Notes: generated by a model from the sequence alone, not told the origin. DNA of 64,000 bases from Pseudomonas sp. efr-133-TYG-5 (GCF_030209175.1 NZ_JARVSM010000001.1:1798001-1862000), one strand, 5' to 3'. Counted from the stretch's first letter, positions 25,436 to 34,414 are shown. Translations and numbers: made by a program.

Positions 25436-26617
25436 ATGTCACCGCTGATACGCTTATCCGCCTGCTTCATTGCCTTGATGATGGCCATGGGCATCGGACG
25501 TTTCGCCCTTACGCCACAACTGCCGCACCTGCTCAGCGAGGGGCAGATCGACCTGACTGCCGCCGGTCTGATCGCCGCGGCGAACTACCTCGGCTACCTG
25601 CTCGGTGCGGTCGACGCGATGTTCTCCCGCCGCCCCGGGCAAGTGCAGCGACGCCTGCACGGTGGCCTGTGGCTGTGTGTGCTGCTGACCCTGGCGTCGT
25701 TCTGGGCCAACGGTTTCTGGGCGCATCTGCTGCTGCGTTTCGGCACCGGGGTGGCGAGCGCCTGGGTGCTGGTGATGATCACCGCGCTGAGCCAGCCGTT
25801 GGCTGCGGCGGCGGGCCGTCCACGCTTGGGCGCGCTGGTGTTTGCCGGGCCGGGGCTGGGGATTTTTCTGACCGGGTTGCTGGCGCTGTTCTCACACCTG
25901 CTGCAACAGACGTCCGCGACCTTGTGGCTGATCTATGCCGCCGTGGCGCTGGTGATGTTGCTGGCGATCGTGCGCATCCTGCCGCAGCCGGGCGTCGGCG
26001 TGCCGGCCGCGGCGGTCAGCGCTGACGCGGCGCATCGTGGCATCCCGCGGCTGGCGCTGGTCTACGCGCTGTATGGCGTCGGGTACATCATCCCGGCGAC
26101 GTTCCTCTCGCAAATGGCCAACGCACAGTTCCACGGGCAGTGGCAGGCGGATCTGTTCTGGCCATGCTTCGGTCTCGGCGCTGCCCTCGGCGTGCTGCTG
26201 GTGAGCCTGCGTCGGCATGATCCGCGCAGCACGCGGCACTGGTTGATGGCGACCTTGTGGCTGCAGGCCGCCGGGGTGTTCGCCTGCCTGTTGGGCAGCG
26301 GCCTCGGCCTGGCCCTGGGCGTAATCCTGTGCGGCACGCCGTTCCTCGCCTGCATGCAACTGGTGATGCAACGCTCGCGGGAGCTGGCGCCTCACGCCAC
26401 CCAGCGCAACGCCGGCCTGCTGACTGCGTGTTTTGCCGTCGGCCAGCTCAGCGGGCCGTTGCTGGCGGCGCTGAGCAGCCATTTCAGCGGCGGCCTGCAC
26501 CCGGCCCTGATGATCGCCGGCAGCGGCCTGCTGGTTGCCGGCGGGCTGGCGTGGAAGCCGCTCATGCCTGACCGAGCGCCTTGCGCAAACGTCGACGCAC
26601 CCACTGTTCCGCGCTGA
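25436..26617 (+). CDS. YbfB/YjiJ-family MFS transporter
   Basis: A 393-aa major facilitator superfamily member with about 12 membrane segments. The opening 'ACFIALMMAMGIGRFALTP' with 'LPHLL' is the signature of the YbfB/YjiJ group. The helix-2 region reads 'AAANYLGYLLGAVDAM'. The ATG at 25436 is preferred over an upstream TTG at 25418 because GGA lies at a usable distance. The last 56 bases overlap the converging EamA gene on the other strand. The substrate is unknown; an efflux role under the divergent LysR gene is likely. Confidence 0.85.
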   Translation: MSPLIRLSACFIALMMAMGIGRFALTPQLPHLLSEGQIDLTAAGLIAAANYLGYLLGAVDAMFSRRPGQVQRRLHGGLWLCVLLTLASFWANGFWAHLLLRFGTGVASAWVLVMITALSQPLAAAAGRPRLGALVFAGPGLGIFLTGLLALFSHLLQQTSATLWLIYAAVALVMLLAIVRILPQPGVGVPAAAVSADAAHRGIPRLALVYALYGVGYIIPATFLSQMANAQFHGQWQADLFWPCFGLGAALGVLLVSLRRHDPRSTRHWLMATLWLQAAGVFACLLGSGLGLALGVILCGTPFLACMQLVMQRSRELAPHATQRNAGLLTACFAVGQLSGPLLAALSSHFSGGLHPALMIAGSGLLVAGGLAWKPLMPDRAPCANVDAPTVPR

Positions 26618-27494
26618 CAAAGGTAATGCCGAGCAATACCAGCACGGCACCGATGATGAAGTTCAGGCTCAGCGCTTCACCGAGCAGCACCACACCGAAC
26701 GTGACGCCGAACAACGGCGTCATGAACGAGAACACCGCGAGGTTGGCCGCCAGGTAACGGCGCAACAGCCAGAACCAGGTCAGGTAACTGAAGAACGACA
26801 CCACCAGGCCCTGGAACAGCACGCTGGCCACGGCCACGGTGGTCAGGCTGACATGGCCGATCTGGCCGCTGAACAGCGCGATCAGCAGCAAGCCGACGAA
26901 ACCGACCATCAACTGATAGAACAGGGTCAGGGTCACCGGCGCCTCCGACAACCGCGAGGCACGCACCACCACGGTGGTCGCACCCCAACTGGCGCCGGCC
27001 AGCACGCCAAGGGCATCGCCCAGCAGCATGCGGCGGTCGAGGTTGTCCCAGGACACGCCGCCGGCGAACGCAATGGCGATCCCGACGAAAGCGAGGAAAA
27101 TCCCCAGCCATTGCACCGGACGCAGACGCTCGCTCGGCAGCAGAAAATGCACGCCCAGCGCCGTGAAGATCGGCGCGGTATAGAGAAACACCGACATGTG
27201 CGCCGCGGTGGTCAGTTGCAGGCCTTCGCTGATGAACAGGAACTCCAGGCCGAACAGCGCACCGGCCAGCAGCCCGCCGCGCCAGGTGCTACCGACCTGA
27301 TCCCAGCCGCCCTTCCAGCAGATGAGCAAGCCGACCAGCAGCGCGGAAATCCCCGAGCGCCCCGCCGCCTGCATCACCGGCGCAATGTCCGTCGCCGCCC
27401 ATTTGATCAGCACCTGCTGCACGCCCCAGATCAGGCACAGGCCGATCATCACCTGCAAGGCAAAACGGTCGGCATTGCGCCGACTGAGACTCAC
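26562..27494 (-). CDS. EamA-family (DMT) transporter
   Basis: A 310-aa inner-membrane protein of ten predicted segments made of two EamA repeats (second repeat from about residue 160, 'GVLAGASWGATTVVVR'). The start is a GTG at 27494, preceded by GAGGTG at 5 bases; the open frame upstream has no site. The gene converges with the MFS gene and overlaps it by 56 bases. The family exports amino acids or other metabolites; the substrate is not determinable. Downstream there is no separate terminator within the overlap. Confidence 0.85.
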   Translation of the reverse strand: MSLSRRNADRFALQVMIGLCLIWGVQQVLIKWAATDIAPVMQAAGRSGISALLVGLLICWKGGWDQVGSTWRGGLLAGALFGLEFLFISEGLQLTTAAHMSVFLYTAPIFTALGVHFLLPSERLRPVQWLGIFLAFVGIAIAFAGGVSWDNLDRRMLLGDALGVLAGASWGATTVVVRASRLSEAPVTLTLFYQLMVGFVGLLLIALFSGQIGHVSLTTVAVASVLFQGLVVSFFSYLTWFWLLRRYLAANLAVFSFMTPLFGVTFGVVLLGEALSLNFIIGAVLVLLGITFVSAEQWVRRRLRKALGQA

Positions 27495-27541
27495 CGCAAC
27501 ACCTCGAAAACACCCATCATGGCAGCCATCCAATGGTCAGG

Positions 27542-27570
27542 AAAAAAAGCCCCGGGGCGTGGTCCGGGGC
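27542..27570 (-). terminator. Terminator of the minus-strand NCS1 gene
   Basis: On the minus strand the hairpin GCCCCGG / CCGGGGC with an 8-base loop is followed by seven T residues. It lies about 80 bases beyond the NCS1 stop codon and 50 bases upstream of the EamA start, so it insulates the two minus-strand genes. Confidence 0.9.
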
Positions 27571-27647
27571 GAGTTGTCAGGCCATCGATTATCAACCAGT
27601 CGGGCAGAAAAAGCCGCCCGGCAGAGACGTTTAAATCTCCGCCAGCG

Positions 27648-29093
27648 TCATCCGGCAGTGGCCAGCGCCATCGGGCGCAGCGCCTGCTCGCGGCGCGCCA
27701 GCATGAAAAACAGCAGCCCGCCGAGGAAGCAGCCGGTGAACCAGGCGAAGTTGGCCATCGGTTGCAACAGCGACGTGAACGTGATCGCCACACCCAGCAG
27801 AGTCGCCGGCACCAACGCCTTGACCGCCGTCCAGTTCACCCCGCCGCTGTAGTAGTAGCGACCGCTCGGGCCGTCGTTGAACAGCGCGTCGACATCGATC
27901 TGCTGTTTTTTGATCAGGTAGAAATCCACCAGCAGTATCCCGAACAGCGGGCCGATGAACGCCGCGAGCACATCGAGGGTGTAGTGGATCACTTCGGGGT
28001 TGTTGAACAGGTTCCACGGGGTGATGAAGATCGACGCCACGGCGGCAATCATCCCGCCGGCACGCCAGCTGATTTTGCTCGGCGCGACGTTGGCGAAATC
28101 GAACGCCGGCGAGACGAAGTTAGCGACGATGTTGATGCCGATGGTCGCGGTGACGAAGGCAAAGGCACCGAGCAGCACCGCCACGCTGTTGTCGATCCGC
28201 GCCACGGTGGCGATCGGGTCATGGAGCATTTCCCCGAACACCGGCAAAGTACCGGAGACGATCACCACCGTCACCAGGGAGAACGCCAGAAAATTTACCG
28301 GCAGACCCCAGAAATTGCCGCGACGCACGTCCTTCATGCTCCGGCAGTAACGACTGAAATCGCCGAAATTCAGGGTCGGCCCGGAAAAGTACGACACCAC
28401 CAGCGCCATCGCGACGATCACCTGACCGAACGCTTCCCAGCCCGACAGCGACTTTTCCGCCAGGGTAAAACTGATATTGCTCCAGCCAGCCTGCCAGACG
28501 ATCCAACCGGCCAGGAGGAACATCACCCCATAGACGACCGGTCCGGCCCAGTCGATGAAGCGTCGGATCGACTCCATGCCGGCCCAGAACACCAGCGCCT
28601 GCACCAGCCACAAAGCGAGGAAACCGAACCAGCCGAGGTAGGACAGACCGGCGAAGTGCGGTTCGGCATAAACCGCCATCGACGGGAAAAAACGCAGCAC
28701 GACGATAATCAGCGCACTGGAGGCCAGGTAGGTCTGAATGCCGTACCAGGCCACCGCGATCAAGCCGCGAATCACCGCCGGAATATTCGCCCCGAACACC
28801 CCGAACGCCAGCCGGCAGATCACCGGATAGGGCACTGCCGCCTGCTGACTCGGTCTGGCCACCAGATTGGCAATCAATTGCACGATGCAGATCCCGCCGA
28901 GCAGCGCGATCAGCACCTGCCAACTGGCCAGGCCCAGGGCGAAGAGACTGGCGGCGAATACATAGCCGCCAACGCTGTGCACGTCGCTCATCCAGAAGGC
29001 GAAGATGTTGTACCAGTTCCATTTCTGCGGCAGCGGCCCGAGATCCTCGTTGTAGAGGCGGGGACTGTAGCCGTTGGGCACTTGCTCGGTCAT
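27648..29093 (-). CDS. NCS1-family permease (nucleobase/hydantoin type)
   Basis: A 481-aa transporter with 12 predicted membrane segments. The N-terminal 'NWYNIFAFWMSDVHSVGGY' and 'ARPSQQAAVPYPVICRLAFG' closely follow the Mhp1/PucI/uracil branch of NCS1, in which the helix-1 'W-S-D' region and helix-3 'G-FG' segment line the substrate site. GAGGAG lies 6 bases before the start. It stands alone, with its own terminator. The upstream region holds two TTGTATAC words. Likely substrates are uracil, allantoin or hydantoins; it differs from the gbu-linked NCS1 protein. Confidence 0.87.
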   Translation of the reverse strand: MTEQVPNGYSPRLYNEDLGPLPQKWNWYNIFAFWMSDVHSVGGYVFAASLFALGLASWQVLIALLGGICIVQLIANLVARPSQQAAVPYPVICRLAFGVFGANIPAVIRGLIAVAWYGIQTYLASSALIIVVLRFFPSMAVYAEPHFAGLSYLGWFGFLALWLVQALVFWAGMESIRRFIDWAGPVVYGVMFLLAGWIVWQAGWSNISFTLAEKSLSGWEAFGQVIVAMALVVSYFSGPTLNFGDFSRYCRSMKDVRRGNFWGLPVNFLAFSLVTVVIVSGTLPVFGEMLHDPIATVARIDNSVAVLLGAFAFVTATIGINIVANFVSPAFDFANVAPSKISWRAGGMIAAVASIFITPWNLFNNPEVIHYTLDVLAAFIGPLFGILLVDFYLIKKQQIDVDALFNDGPSGRYYYSGGVNWTAVKALVPATLLGVAITFTSLLQPMANFAWFTGCFLGGLLFFMLARREQALRPMALATAG

Positions 29094-29170
29094 TGCGGGC
29101 TCCTCGTCGGTACAGGCGCGGCCCCCGTGCATGATGCGTGCAGCACACTGCGTACGGGAGCTGGCATGGT

Positions 29171-29319
29171 TTGTATACGAGGTGCTATGCGCAATGCGTG
29201 CCATGCACTTCAAAGTGCTCTAAATTGCGGTTTATAGAGAATTACAGACGGCAGAACTCATCCCGCATGCCCATCAACGGGGCAGGATGGCCTGAGAATG
29301 GTGCACAACTTTTGTATAC
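29171..29319. promoter_or_regulatory. Two TTGTATAC words upstream of the NCS1 gene
   Basis: Identical words ttgtatac lie at 29171-29178 and 29312-29319, 141 bases apart, in the leader of the minus-strand NCS1 gene; the second is just past the end of the DUF2177 gene. GTATAC is a core seen in operators of GntR-family regulators. No such regulator gene is adjacent. The remaining bases (29094-29325) also carry several near-repeats of 'gtgc' / 'gcat' words and no open frame that I would call. Confidence 0.35.
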
Positions 29320-29325
29320 AGACTG

Positions 29326-29730
29326 CTAACCGGCGGATCGAGCCAGGCGGCTGGAAGCCAGATAGCCAACCGTGCACGCCACGGCGGTGGCAAACGTCCC
29401 CCACGCCCAATCCAGGATCGACACTTGCACCGACCAACCACGCAAGGTCGCCCAGTTGGTCAGGTCATAGGTGCCATACGCCACCAGCCCGAGCAAAGCG
29501 CCCAGGCGCATGGCGCGCTGCCAGTTCAGTGCCGGCAACACCACAAACACCACACAACCGAAAACGTACAGGCCATAAAAAACCGTTGCCGGTAGCAGCA
29601 ACGGTTTTTCGAGCATCAGCGAACCGAGCAGTTCGCGATAGGTCGGCGCCATCAGCACGCCGAGCCAGAGGCCATCGAGCAGCAGGAACGCCAACAGTGT
29701 GGCGAAGTAGGCAATCAACGCTTTTTTCAT
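29326..29730 (-). CDS. DUF2177-family membrane protein
   Basis: A 134-aa inner-membrane protein with four predicted helices. The features 'LDGLWLGVLMAPTYRELLG', 'FYGLYVFGCVVFVV' and 'GLVAYGTYDLTNWATLRGW' match the DUF2177 family, whose function is unknown. It starts with MKK and a hydrophobic segment. It lies between the NCS1 gene and the CvfB-like gene on the same strand, with a gap of about 45 bases to the latter. Confidence 0.85.
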   Translation of the reverse strand: MKKALIAYFATLLAFLLLDGLWLGVLMAPTYRELLGSLMLEKPLLLPATVFYGLYVFGCVVFVVLPALNWQRAMRLGALLGLVAYGTYDLTNWATLRGWSVQVSILDWAWGTFATAVACTVGYLASSRLARSAG

Positions 29731-29775
29731 CTACCCGACCTCAAGTGAGCCCATGCAACATGGGCCACGCAGGGT

Positions 29776-30612
29776 TCAGGATAGTTCAATGCGATCGGCG
29801 TGAATGACGATCTGGCCGCTCTTGTACAGTGCACCGATGGCCTTCTTGAAGTTGCCCTTGCTGACGCCGAACAGACTGCTGATCAACGCCGGATCGCTCT
29901 TGTCACTGACTGCCAGGGTGCCGTTGTTGTCGCGCAACTTGGCGAGGATCTTCGAGTTCAGGCTGCTCGCCGCTTCCTGGCCGACCGGTTGCAGGCTCAG
30001 GGCGATCTTGCCGTCGGCACGGATTTCCTTGATGAAACCTTTCTCGCGCATGCCGGCACGCATGAACTTGAAGATTTCGTTCTTGTGGATCAGGCCCCAA
30101 TGCTTGTTGTTGATGATCGCCTTGAACCCCATGTCGGTGGCTTCGGCGACCAGCAGATCGACTTCCTGGCCCTGGCTGTAATTGGCCGGGGTCTTGTCGA
30201 GGTAGCGATCCAGACGCGCCGTGGCGGTGATGCGGCGGGTGTGCTTGTCGAGATAGACGTGCACCACGCAGTACTCGCCGGCCGTCATCTGACGCTTCTC
30301 TTCGGAGTACGGCAGCAGCAGGTCCTTCGGCAGCCCCCAGTCGAGGAACACGCCGATGCTGTTGACTTCAACAACTTTCAGGCTGGCGAATTCACCGACC
30401 TGAACTTTGGGTTTTTCCGTGGTAGCGAGAAGTTTGTCTTCGCTGTCCAGATAAATAAATACGTTGAGCCAGTCTTCATCTTCGCTGGGAATATCTTTAG
30501 GGATATAACGGTTGGGCAAAAGAATTTCGCCGTCGGCACCGCCGTCCAGATATAAACCGAAGTTAGTGTGTTTAACCACTTGCAAACTGTTGTAACGCCC
30601 GACTAAAGCCAT
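29776..30612 (-). CDS. cvfB: CvfB-like S1-domain RNA-binding protein
   Basis: A 278-aa cytoplasmic protein of the CvfB/YitL family: three S1-like beta barrels (about 5-65, 72-135 and 145-215) and a C-terminal winged helix (LFGVSKGNFKKAIGALYKSGQI). The start at 30612 has GAGGG 8 bases upstream. In Staphylococcus aureus CvfB binds RNA and affects virulence gene expression; in Pseudomonas its role is not established. 'GVFLDWGLPKDLLLPYSEE' is a well-conserved segment in this family. Confidence 0.88.
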   Translation of the reverse strand: MALVGRYNSLQVVKHTNFGLYLDGGADGEILLPNRYIPKDIPSEDEDWLNVFIYLDSEDKLLATTEKPKVQVGEFASLKVVEVNSIGVFLDWGLPKDLLLPYSEEKRQMTAGEYCVVHVYLDKHTRRITATARLDRYLDKTPANYSQGQEVDLLVAEATDMGFKAIINNKHWGLIHKNEIFKFMRAGMREKGFIKEIRADGKIALSLQPVGQEAASSLNSKILAKLRDNNGTLAVSDKSDPALISSLFGVSKGNFKKAIGALYKSGQIVIHADRIELS

Positions 30613-30960
30613 TTCCAATACCCTCATTGCGTGGGCGCATTCTACCCGTTTTTATCGGAGTGGTTCGCCGGCCGCCGTGCGCACTGCAGAAAATCTGCCG
30701 GACGCCTGATTTTCCAAGGTTGGCCGCGGGTCGGTCGCCGCTCGTCAGGCCAGGCGACAGGCGAATGCGCCCATCCCACAGACCTGAGCGAGCCGATCAA
30801 CGGACAATGTTCTTATTTAAAACAGCAGGTTAGCGGAATATTTCAAATAATTAAGCGCACATGATCCGGATGTACACCGGGTTATTCCCGAGGATATTTA
30901 CCAAGCAATTGTCAAGTTATTCCTGTACGATGCGTGGCCGAGTTACTTTTCTACAGGTTA
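30613..30960. other. Gene-free stretch before the SutA-like gene
   Basis: The gap of 348 bases holds divergent promoters for the CvfB-like gene and the small gene at 30961. The half from about 30810 on is AT-rich, with several short runs of A and T. Open frames at 30627-30864 overlap one another in two phases and lack ribosome-binding sites and sensible composition; I take them as noise. No operator is recognisable. Confidence 0.4.
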
Positions 30961-31149
30961 ATGGCCGCCATGCGTGTAAAAGCATCCACCAGCAAAGCAA
31001 AGCCAGCTCCAGCCGTTGAAACCAGCGAATCGATCAACGATCAGATTGCAGCGTTCCTCAAGTCCGGCGGCGAGATTCAGCAAATTGCCAAAGGCGTCAG
31101 CGGCCAGACGTTCGGCCCGTCCAAGCAGATCAGCCTGGGCAAGAAGTAA
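30961..31149 (+). CDS. Small basic protein with SutA-like C-terminal motif
   Basis: A 62-aa soluble protein. The N-terminus is Lys/Ala/Pro-rich and probably disordered. The C-terminus has 'INDQIAAFLKSGGEIQQIAKG', similar in pattern (I..FL..GG.I..I) to the end of SutA, the small RNA-polymerase-binding regulator of P. aeruginosa, which is longer and acidic at its N-terminus. The start is uncertain: AGG is 3 bases from ATG 30961 and 12 from ATG 30970. The shared motif is seen; a role in transcription is a guess. Confidence 0.6.
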   Translation: MAAMRVKASTSKAKPAPAVETSESINDQIAAFLKSGGEIQQIAKGVSGQTFGPSKQISLGKK

Positions 31150-31355
31150 CACCGCGCAACACACCAGTGCGAAGGCGCTTTGAGCTTCGAAGCGCCTGCA
31201 CCGGCACCCTCGCCACACCCTGTCCTGTTTAACCAATCATCCAGAAATCGACGAACGGCCTTCAATGCCGATCATTCGCCGGTATCCTTGCACGCGTCTG
31301 GATCAAGCGTTTCAGCAGGTTTGTCCACCTGCCCTCGCTGTTCATGGAGCGACGC

Positions 31356-32072
31356 ATGCGCCTATCTTCCCGTTTATTGCTCGTCGGCCTGCTGGCCTGT
31401 CCATCTGTGCACGCGCAGATTTTCCAGCGCGAGCTGGGCGACTTCGACCTCAAGCTCGGCACCACCCCCAGCCGCAGCATGGCCCAGGGCCTGGTCAAAC
31501 CGGCGGCGATCGGCTCGTTCCACGGCGGCCTCGACCTCAGCCACGACAGCGGCCTGTATGTCGGCCAGTACGCGCCAAGCATGGGCCTCACGCCGGGCAA
31601 GAACCTCGAGATCGATTCCTACATCGGCTTCAAACGCCCCTTCGACCAGACCCTCGGCTACGAAGTCGGGATGATCCACTACAGCTATCCCAAGCTCGAC
31701 ACCCTCGACAGCCAGGAGCTGTTCGGCGGCCTGACCCTGCTCGGCAGCCGCTTCGGCGTCGCGTTCAGCGATGACCCGGACAAACAGAACAGCACCCTGT
31801 TCGCCGATCTTCGCGGCAACCAGCCGTTCGGCATCGGCATCAGCATGAAATACACCACCCACCAGTTGAACACGCCGGTGTCGGTGGACGGCGGTTATGT
31901 CAGCAGTTTCACCGACTGGTCAGTGAAATTTTCCCGGCCGTTCATGGGAGTCGACCTCGATCTGATCTACAGCAATTCCAGCCTCAGCGGCAGCGACTGC
32001 TCGGCCTATTCCGGGCATAACAGCGAGTGCGACGGGCTGGTCACGCTCAAGGCCGAGCGCGCATTCTATTGA
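31356..32072 (+). CDS. TorF-family putative outer membrane protein
   Basis: A 238-aa exported protein with a signal peptide ending at VHA-Q (about residue 21). The rest is an alternating beta pattern with family-typical 'DFDLKLGTTPSRSMAQGL', 'FHGGLDLSHDSGLYVGQYA' and 'YSYP'; the last residues 'AERAFY' end in an aromatic, as beta-barrel proteins do. GGAG lies 6 bases before ATG 31356. This family (TorF, Gcw_chp) is annotated as putative porins, with no transported molecule known. Two cysteines near the end (SDCSAYSGHNSEC) may form a disulfide. Confidence 0.82.
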   Translation: MRLSSRLLLVGLLACPSVHAQIFQRELGDFDLKLGTTPSRSMAQGLVKPAAIGSFHGGLDLSHDSGLYVGQYAPSMGLTPGKNLEIDSYIGFKRPFDQTLGYEVGMIHYSYPKLDTLDSQELFGGLTLLGSRFGVAFSDDPDKQNSTLFADLRGNQPFGIGISMKYTTHQLNTPVSVDGGYVSSFTDWSVKFSRPFMGVDLDLIYSNSSLSGSDCSAYSGHNSECDGLVTLKAERAFY

Positions 32073-32149
32073 TCCGCTGAACTGCCGGGCTCCTAGTGCG
32101 TTCACATAAGAATCCGCTCCCGAAGCCAGGCTTACGCAAGGATTCGCCC

Positions 32150-33019
32150 ATGTCTCGCTGGTTGAAACAGATTGCCGCCCTGCTCCTCCTGACCCTCGCC
32201 CTCGGCGCCTGCAGCCGCGTCGGCCTGGCCTACCGCAACCTCGACGTGATCATTCCGTGGACGCTCGGCGACTATCTGGACATGAACGGCGAGCAGAAAA
32301 GCTGGTTCAACGAGCGCCTCAAGGAGCACCTCAGCTGGCATTGCAGCACGCAACTGCCGGGCTACCTCGATTGGCTCGATCGCCTGCAGACCATGGTCGA
32401 GACCAATCAGGTCACCGACGCGGCGCTGCAGGCGCGAACCGTCGAGGCGAAACAGGCCATTGCCGAAACCGCCCGGGAAATCACCCCGTCGGCCATCGAA
32501 CTGCTGCAGGGCCTGGATGACAAACAGGTCGCGGAAATGAACGACGCTTTTGCCAAGGATCTGCGCAAACGCCAGCAGGAATACGTCAAACCGCCGCTGG
32601 CGCAGCAGATTGCCGAACGCGGCGCACGCATGGATAAACGCCTGAACGACTGGCTCGGGCCGTTGAGCGCCACCCAGGAACAGCGCGTGATGGCCTGGTC
32701 GACGGCCCTCGGCGACCAGAACACGCAGTGGATTGCCAACCGCGAACATTGGCAGAAGCAGTTCAGTGCGGCGGTGGCGCAACGGCGCAGTGCCGAATTC
32801 CCACAGCGCATCGAGACACTTCTGGTCAATCGCGAGAGTTTGTGGACAGCTGAATACCGCCAGGCCTACGCCAACACCGAAGCGCAGGCGCGTGCACTGG
32901 CGGTTGATCTGATGGCCGAAAGCACGCCCCAGCAACGCCAGCGGTTGTTGAAAAAGATCGAAGGTGTGCGCAAGGACTTCAACGACCTGAAGTGCCTCAA
33001 GGCTGCCAAGCAGAATTAA
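32150..33019 (+). CDS. DUF6279-type lipoprotein
   Basis: A 289-aa protein with a lipoprotein signal: MSRWLKQIAALLLLTLALGAC, lipobox LGAC with Cys21. The start at 32150 has AAGGA 7 bases upstream; a longer frame from 32096 would bury the signal. The mature part is mainly helical, rich in Gln, Arg, Glu and Ala, beginning 'RVGLAYRNLDVIIPWTLGDYL', which fits DUF6279. The function is unknown; a Cys pair (Cys in 'HCST' and 'LKCLK') may matter. It follows the TorF-like gene by 77 bases. Confidence 0.85.
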   Translation: MSRWLKQIAALLLLTLALGACSRVGLAYRNLDVIIPWTLGDYLDMNGEQKSWFNERLKEHLSWHCSTQLPGYLDWLDRLQTMVETNQVTDAALQARTVEAKQAIAETAREITPSAIELLQGLDDKQVAEMNDAFAKDLRKRQQEYVKPPLAQQIAERGARMDKRLNDWLGPLSATQEQRVMAWSTALGDQNTQWIANREHWQKQFSAAVAQRRSAEFPQRIETLLVNRESLWTAEYRQAYANTEAQARALAVDLMAESTPQQRQRLLKKIEGVRKDFNDLKCLKAAKQN

Positions 33020-33024
33020 CCGTG

Positions 33025-33085
33025 AAAAATCGCAGCCTTCGCCAGCGCTTGCATCCAGATGCACAAGCGTTGGCGGAGGCTGCGA
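33025..33085 (-). terminator. Hairpin terminator between converging genes
   Basis: Arms 'cgcagccttcgccagcgcttg' and 'caagcgttggcggaggctgcg' pair with one or two mismatches around a 12-base loop. On the minus strand the stem is followed by ATTTTT, so it terminates the DUF2513-like gene; on the plus strand it ends the lipoprotein mRNA without a T-tract. Confidence 0.75.
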
Positions 33086-33109
33086 GGGTTGCGTTTGAGC
33101 AAGTCTCGA

Positions 33110-33502
33110 TCAGGCAATCTGTGCCTTCGAAGCCACTTCGTCGAATGTCGCTTCGTCCAGTGCATCGGCTTGTTCATCCAGCACCTGACGCGGATGGTCG
33201 TTGCCGGGAATGCTGCTGTCGATCAGGCTGAGCAGGCTCGAGCCTCGCGGGGTGAGAATAAAGTTGTTGCCGGTACTGCCCTGATCATCGGGGCGCGGCT
33301 CGATGTAGCCGCGTTCGAGCAGCAGCTTCTCATAATCGCAGGCCACGGTTTTCAGGTGATCGAGGTTCTCGATCGGCTCTCCTGAACTGGCTTTTTCTGC
33401 CGCATAGTCTTCGGCATAAGCGCGCGGAGCGAAGCTGTGGCCGGCGCTGTTCTGCACCTCGTGAAGCAAACGCTCAATCAAATCCCAGTTGTAAGTTGTC
33501 AT
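33110..33502 (-). CDS. DUF2513-like small protein
   Basis: A 130-aa acidic protein. The opening 'YNWDLIERLLHEVQNSAG' and 'LDHLKTVACDYEKLLLERGYIEPR' followed by 'FILTPRGSSLLSLI' is the winged-helix-like pattern of DUF2513 proteins, often linked to phage or accessory regions. No enzyme motif is present. It stands alone, with its own terminator. A DNA-binding role is plausible but not shown; the family match is by pattern only. Confidence 0.6.
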   Translation of the reverse strand: MTTYNWDLIERLLHEVQNSAGHSFAPRAYAEDYAAEKASSGEPIENLDHLKTVACDYEKLLLERGYIEPRPDDQGSTGNNFILTPRGSSLLSLIDSSIPGNDHPRQVLDEQADALDEATFDEVASKAQIA

Positions 33503-33676
33503 CCTGATTCAACCTCCGGTGCGCGTGAGTGATGGCGCTGTCATAGGTTGTGACCCAAGCGGTTCGCCGCCGTTCAGCCGCATGTGCGCCAATGACCGAC
33601 CGACGGTCTGTCGATTTCGCCGAGGCTGGAACGACTAGTCTGAGAAAGACGGTTTCAACCCGCAGGAGAAATCATC

Positions 33677-34414
33677 ATGAACGTTGAGAATCATCCGGTG
33701 GTATCGCGCGAAGAATGGCTCGCCGCGCGCAAACAGCATCTGGCCGAGGAAAAAGCCTTCACCCGCGAGCGCGATCGCCTCAGTGCCAAGCGCCGCGCCC
33801 TGCCCTGGGTCAAGGTCGACAAGGATTACCGCTTCCACGTGCCGAACGGCGAACTGACCCTGGCCGACCTGTTTGGCCGACACAGCCAACTGGTGGTTTA
33901 CCACTTCATGTTTGCCAAAGGCTGGGAGGAAGGCTGTCAGGGTTGTTCGTTTCTTGCCGACCACATCGACGGTGCCAACCAGCATCTGGCGCACCACGAC
34001 ATCGCCGTGGTGGCGGTGTCCCATGCACCGTTCGCCGAATTCCAGGCATTCAAGCGCCGCATGGGCTGGAAATTCGACTGGGTGTCGTCAGACGGCTCTG
34101 AGTTCAACTACGACTTTGCCGTCTGTGCCCGCGCCGATGATGCCGAGGCCGGAAAGGCTACATACAACTATGAAAAGACCGACAGCGCCGAGGAAGAAAT
34201 GCCGGGGCTCAGCGTGTTCTATCGCAATGCCGCCGGGGAGATTTTCCACACCTACTCCACCTACGCCCGGGGCCTGGACATGCTGGTCGGTGCTTACAAC
34301 TACCTCGATCTCACCCCCAAGGGCCGCAATGAAGACGAGATCATGGAATGGGTACGGCATCATGACCGATATGAGGGAGAGACGAAGTCGAGTTGCTGCC
34401 ACAGTGACCGCTAA
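33677..34414 (+). CDS. DUF899 thioredoxin-fold protein
   Basis: A 245-aa cytoplasmic protein with the DUF899 pattern: an N-terminal helical region (SREEWLAARKQHLAEEKAF), 'GRHSQLVVYHFMFAKGWEEG', the redox-type motif CQGCSF (about residues 92-97), 'AVVAVSHAP' and 'MGWKFDWVSS'. AGGAG lies 7 bases before the ATG. The fold is thioredoxin-like; the two cysteines two residues apart suggest a redox role, unproven in this family. The protein ends in SSCCHSDR, an extra cysteine pair. It is monocistronic. Confidence 0.85.
   Translation: MNVENHPVVSREEWLAARKQHLAEEKAFTRERDRLSAKRRALPWVKVDKDYRFHVPNGELTLADLFGRHSQLVVYHFMFAKGWEEGCQGCSFLADHIDGANQHLAHHDIAVVAVSHAPFAEFQAFKRRMGWKFDWVSSDGSEFNYDFAVCARADDAEAGKATYNYEKTDSAEEEMPGLSVFYRNAAGEIFHTYSTYARGLDMLVGAYNYLDLTPKGRNEDEIMEWVRHHDRYEGETKSSCCHSDR

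Noticed and set aside
30627..30864. Two overlapping open frames before the SutA-like gene
   Set aside because: They overlap in different phases, lack ribosome-binding sites and resemble no protein pattern.
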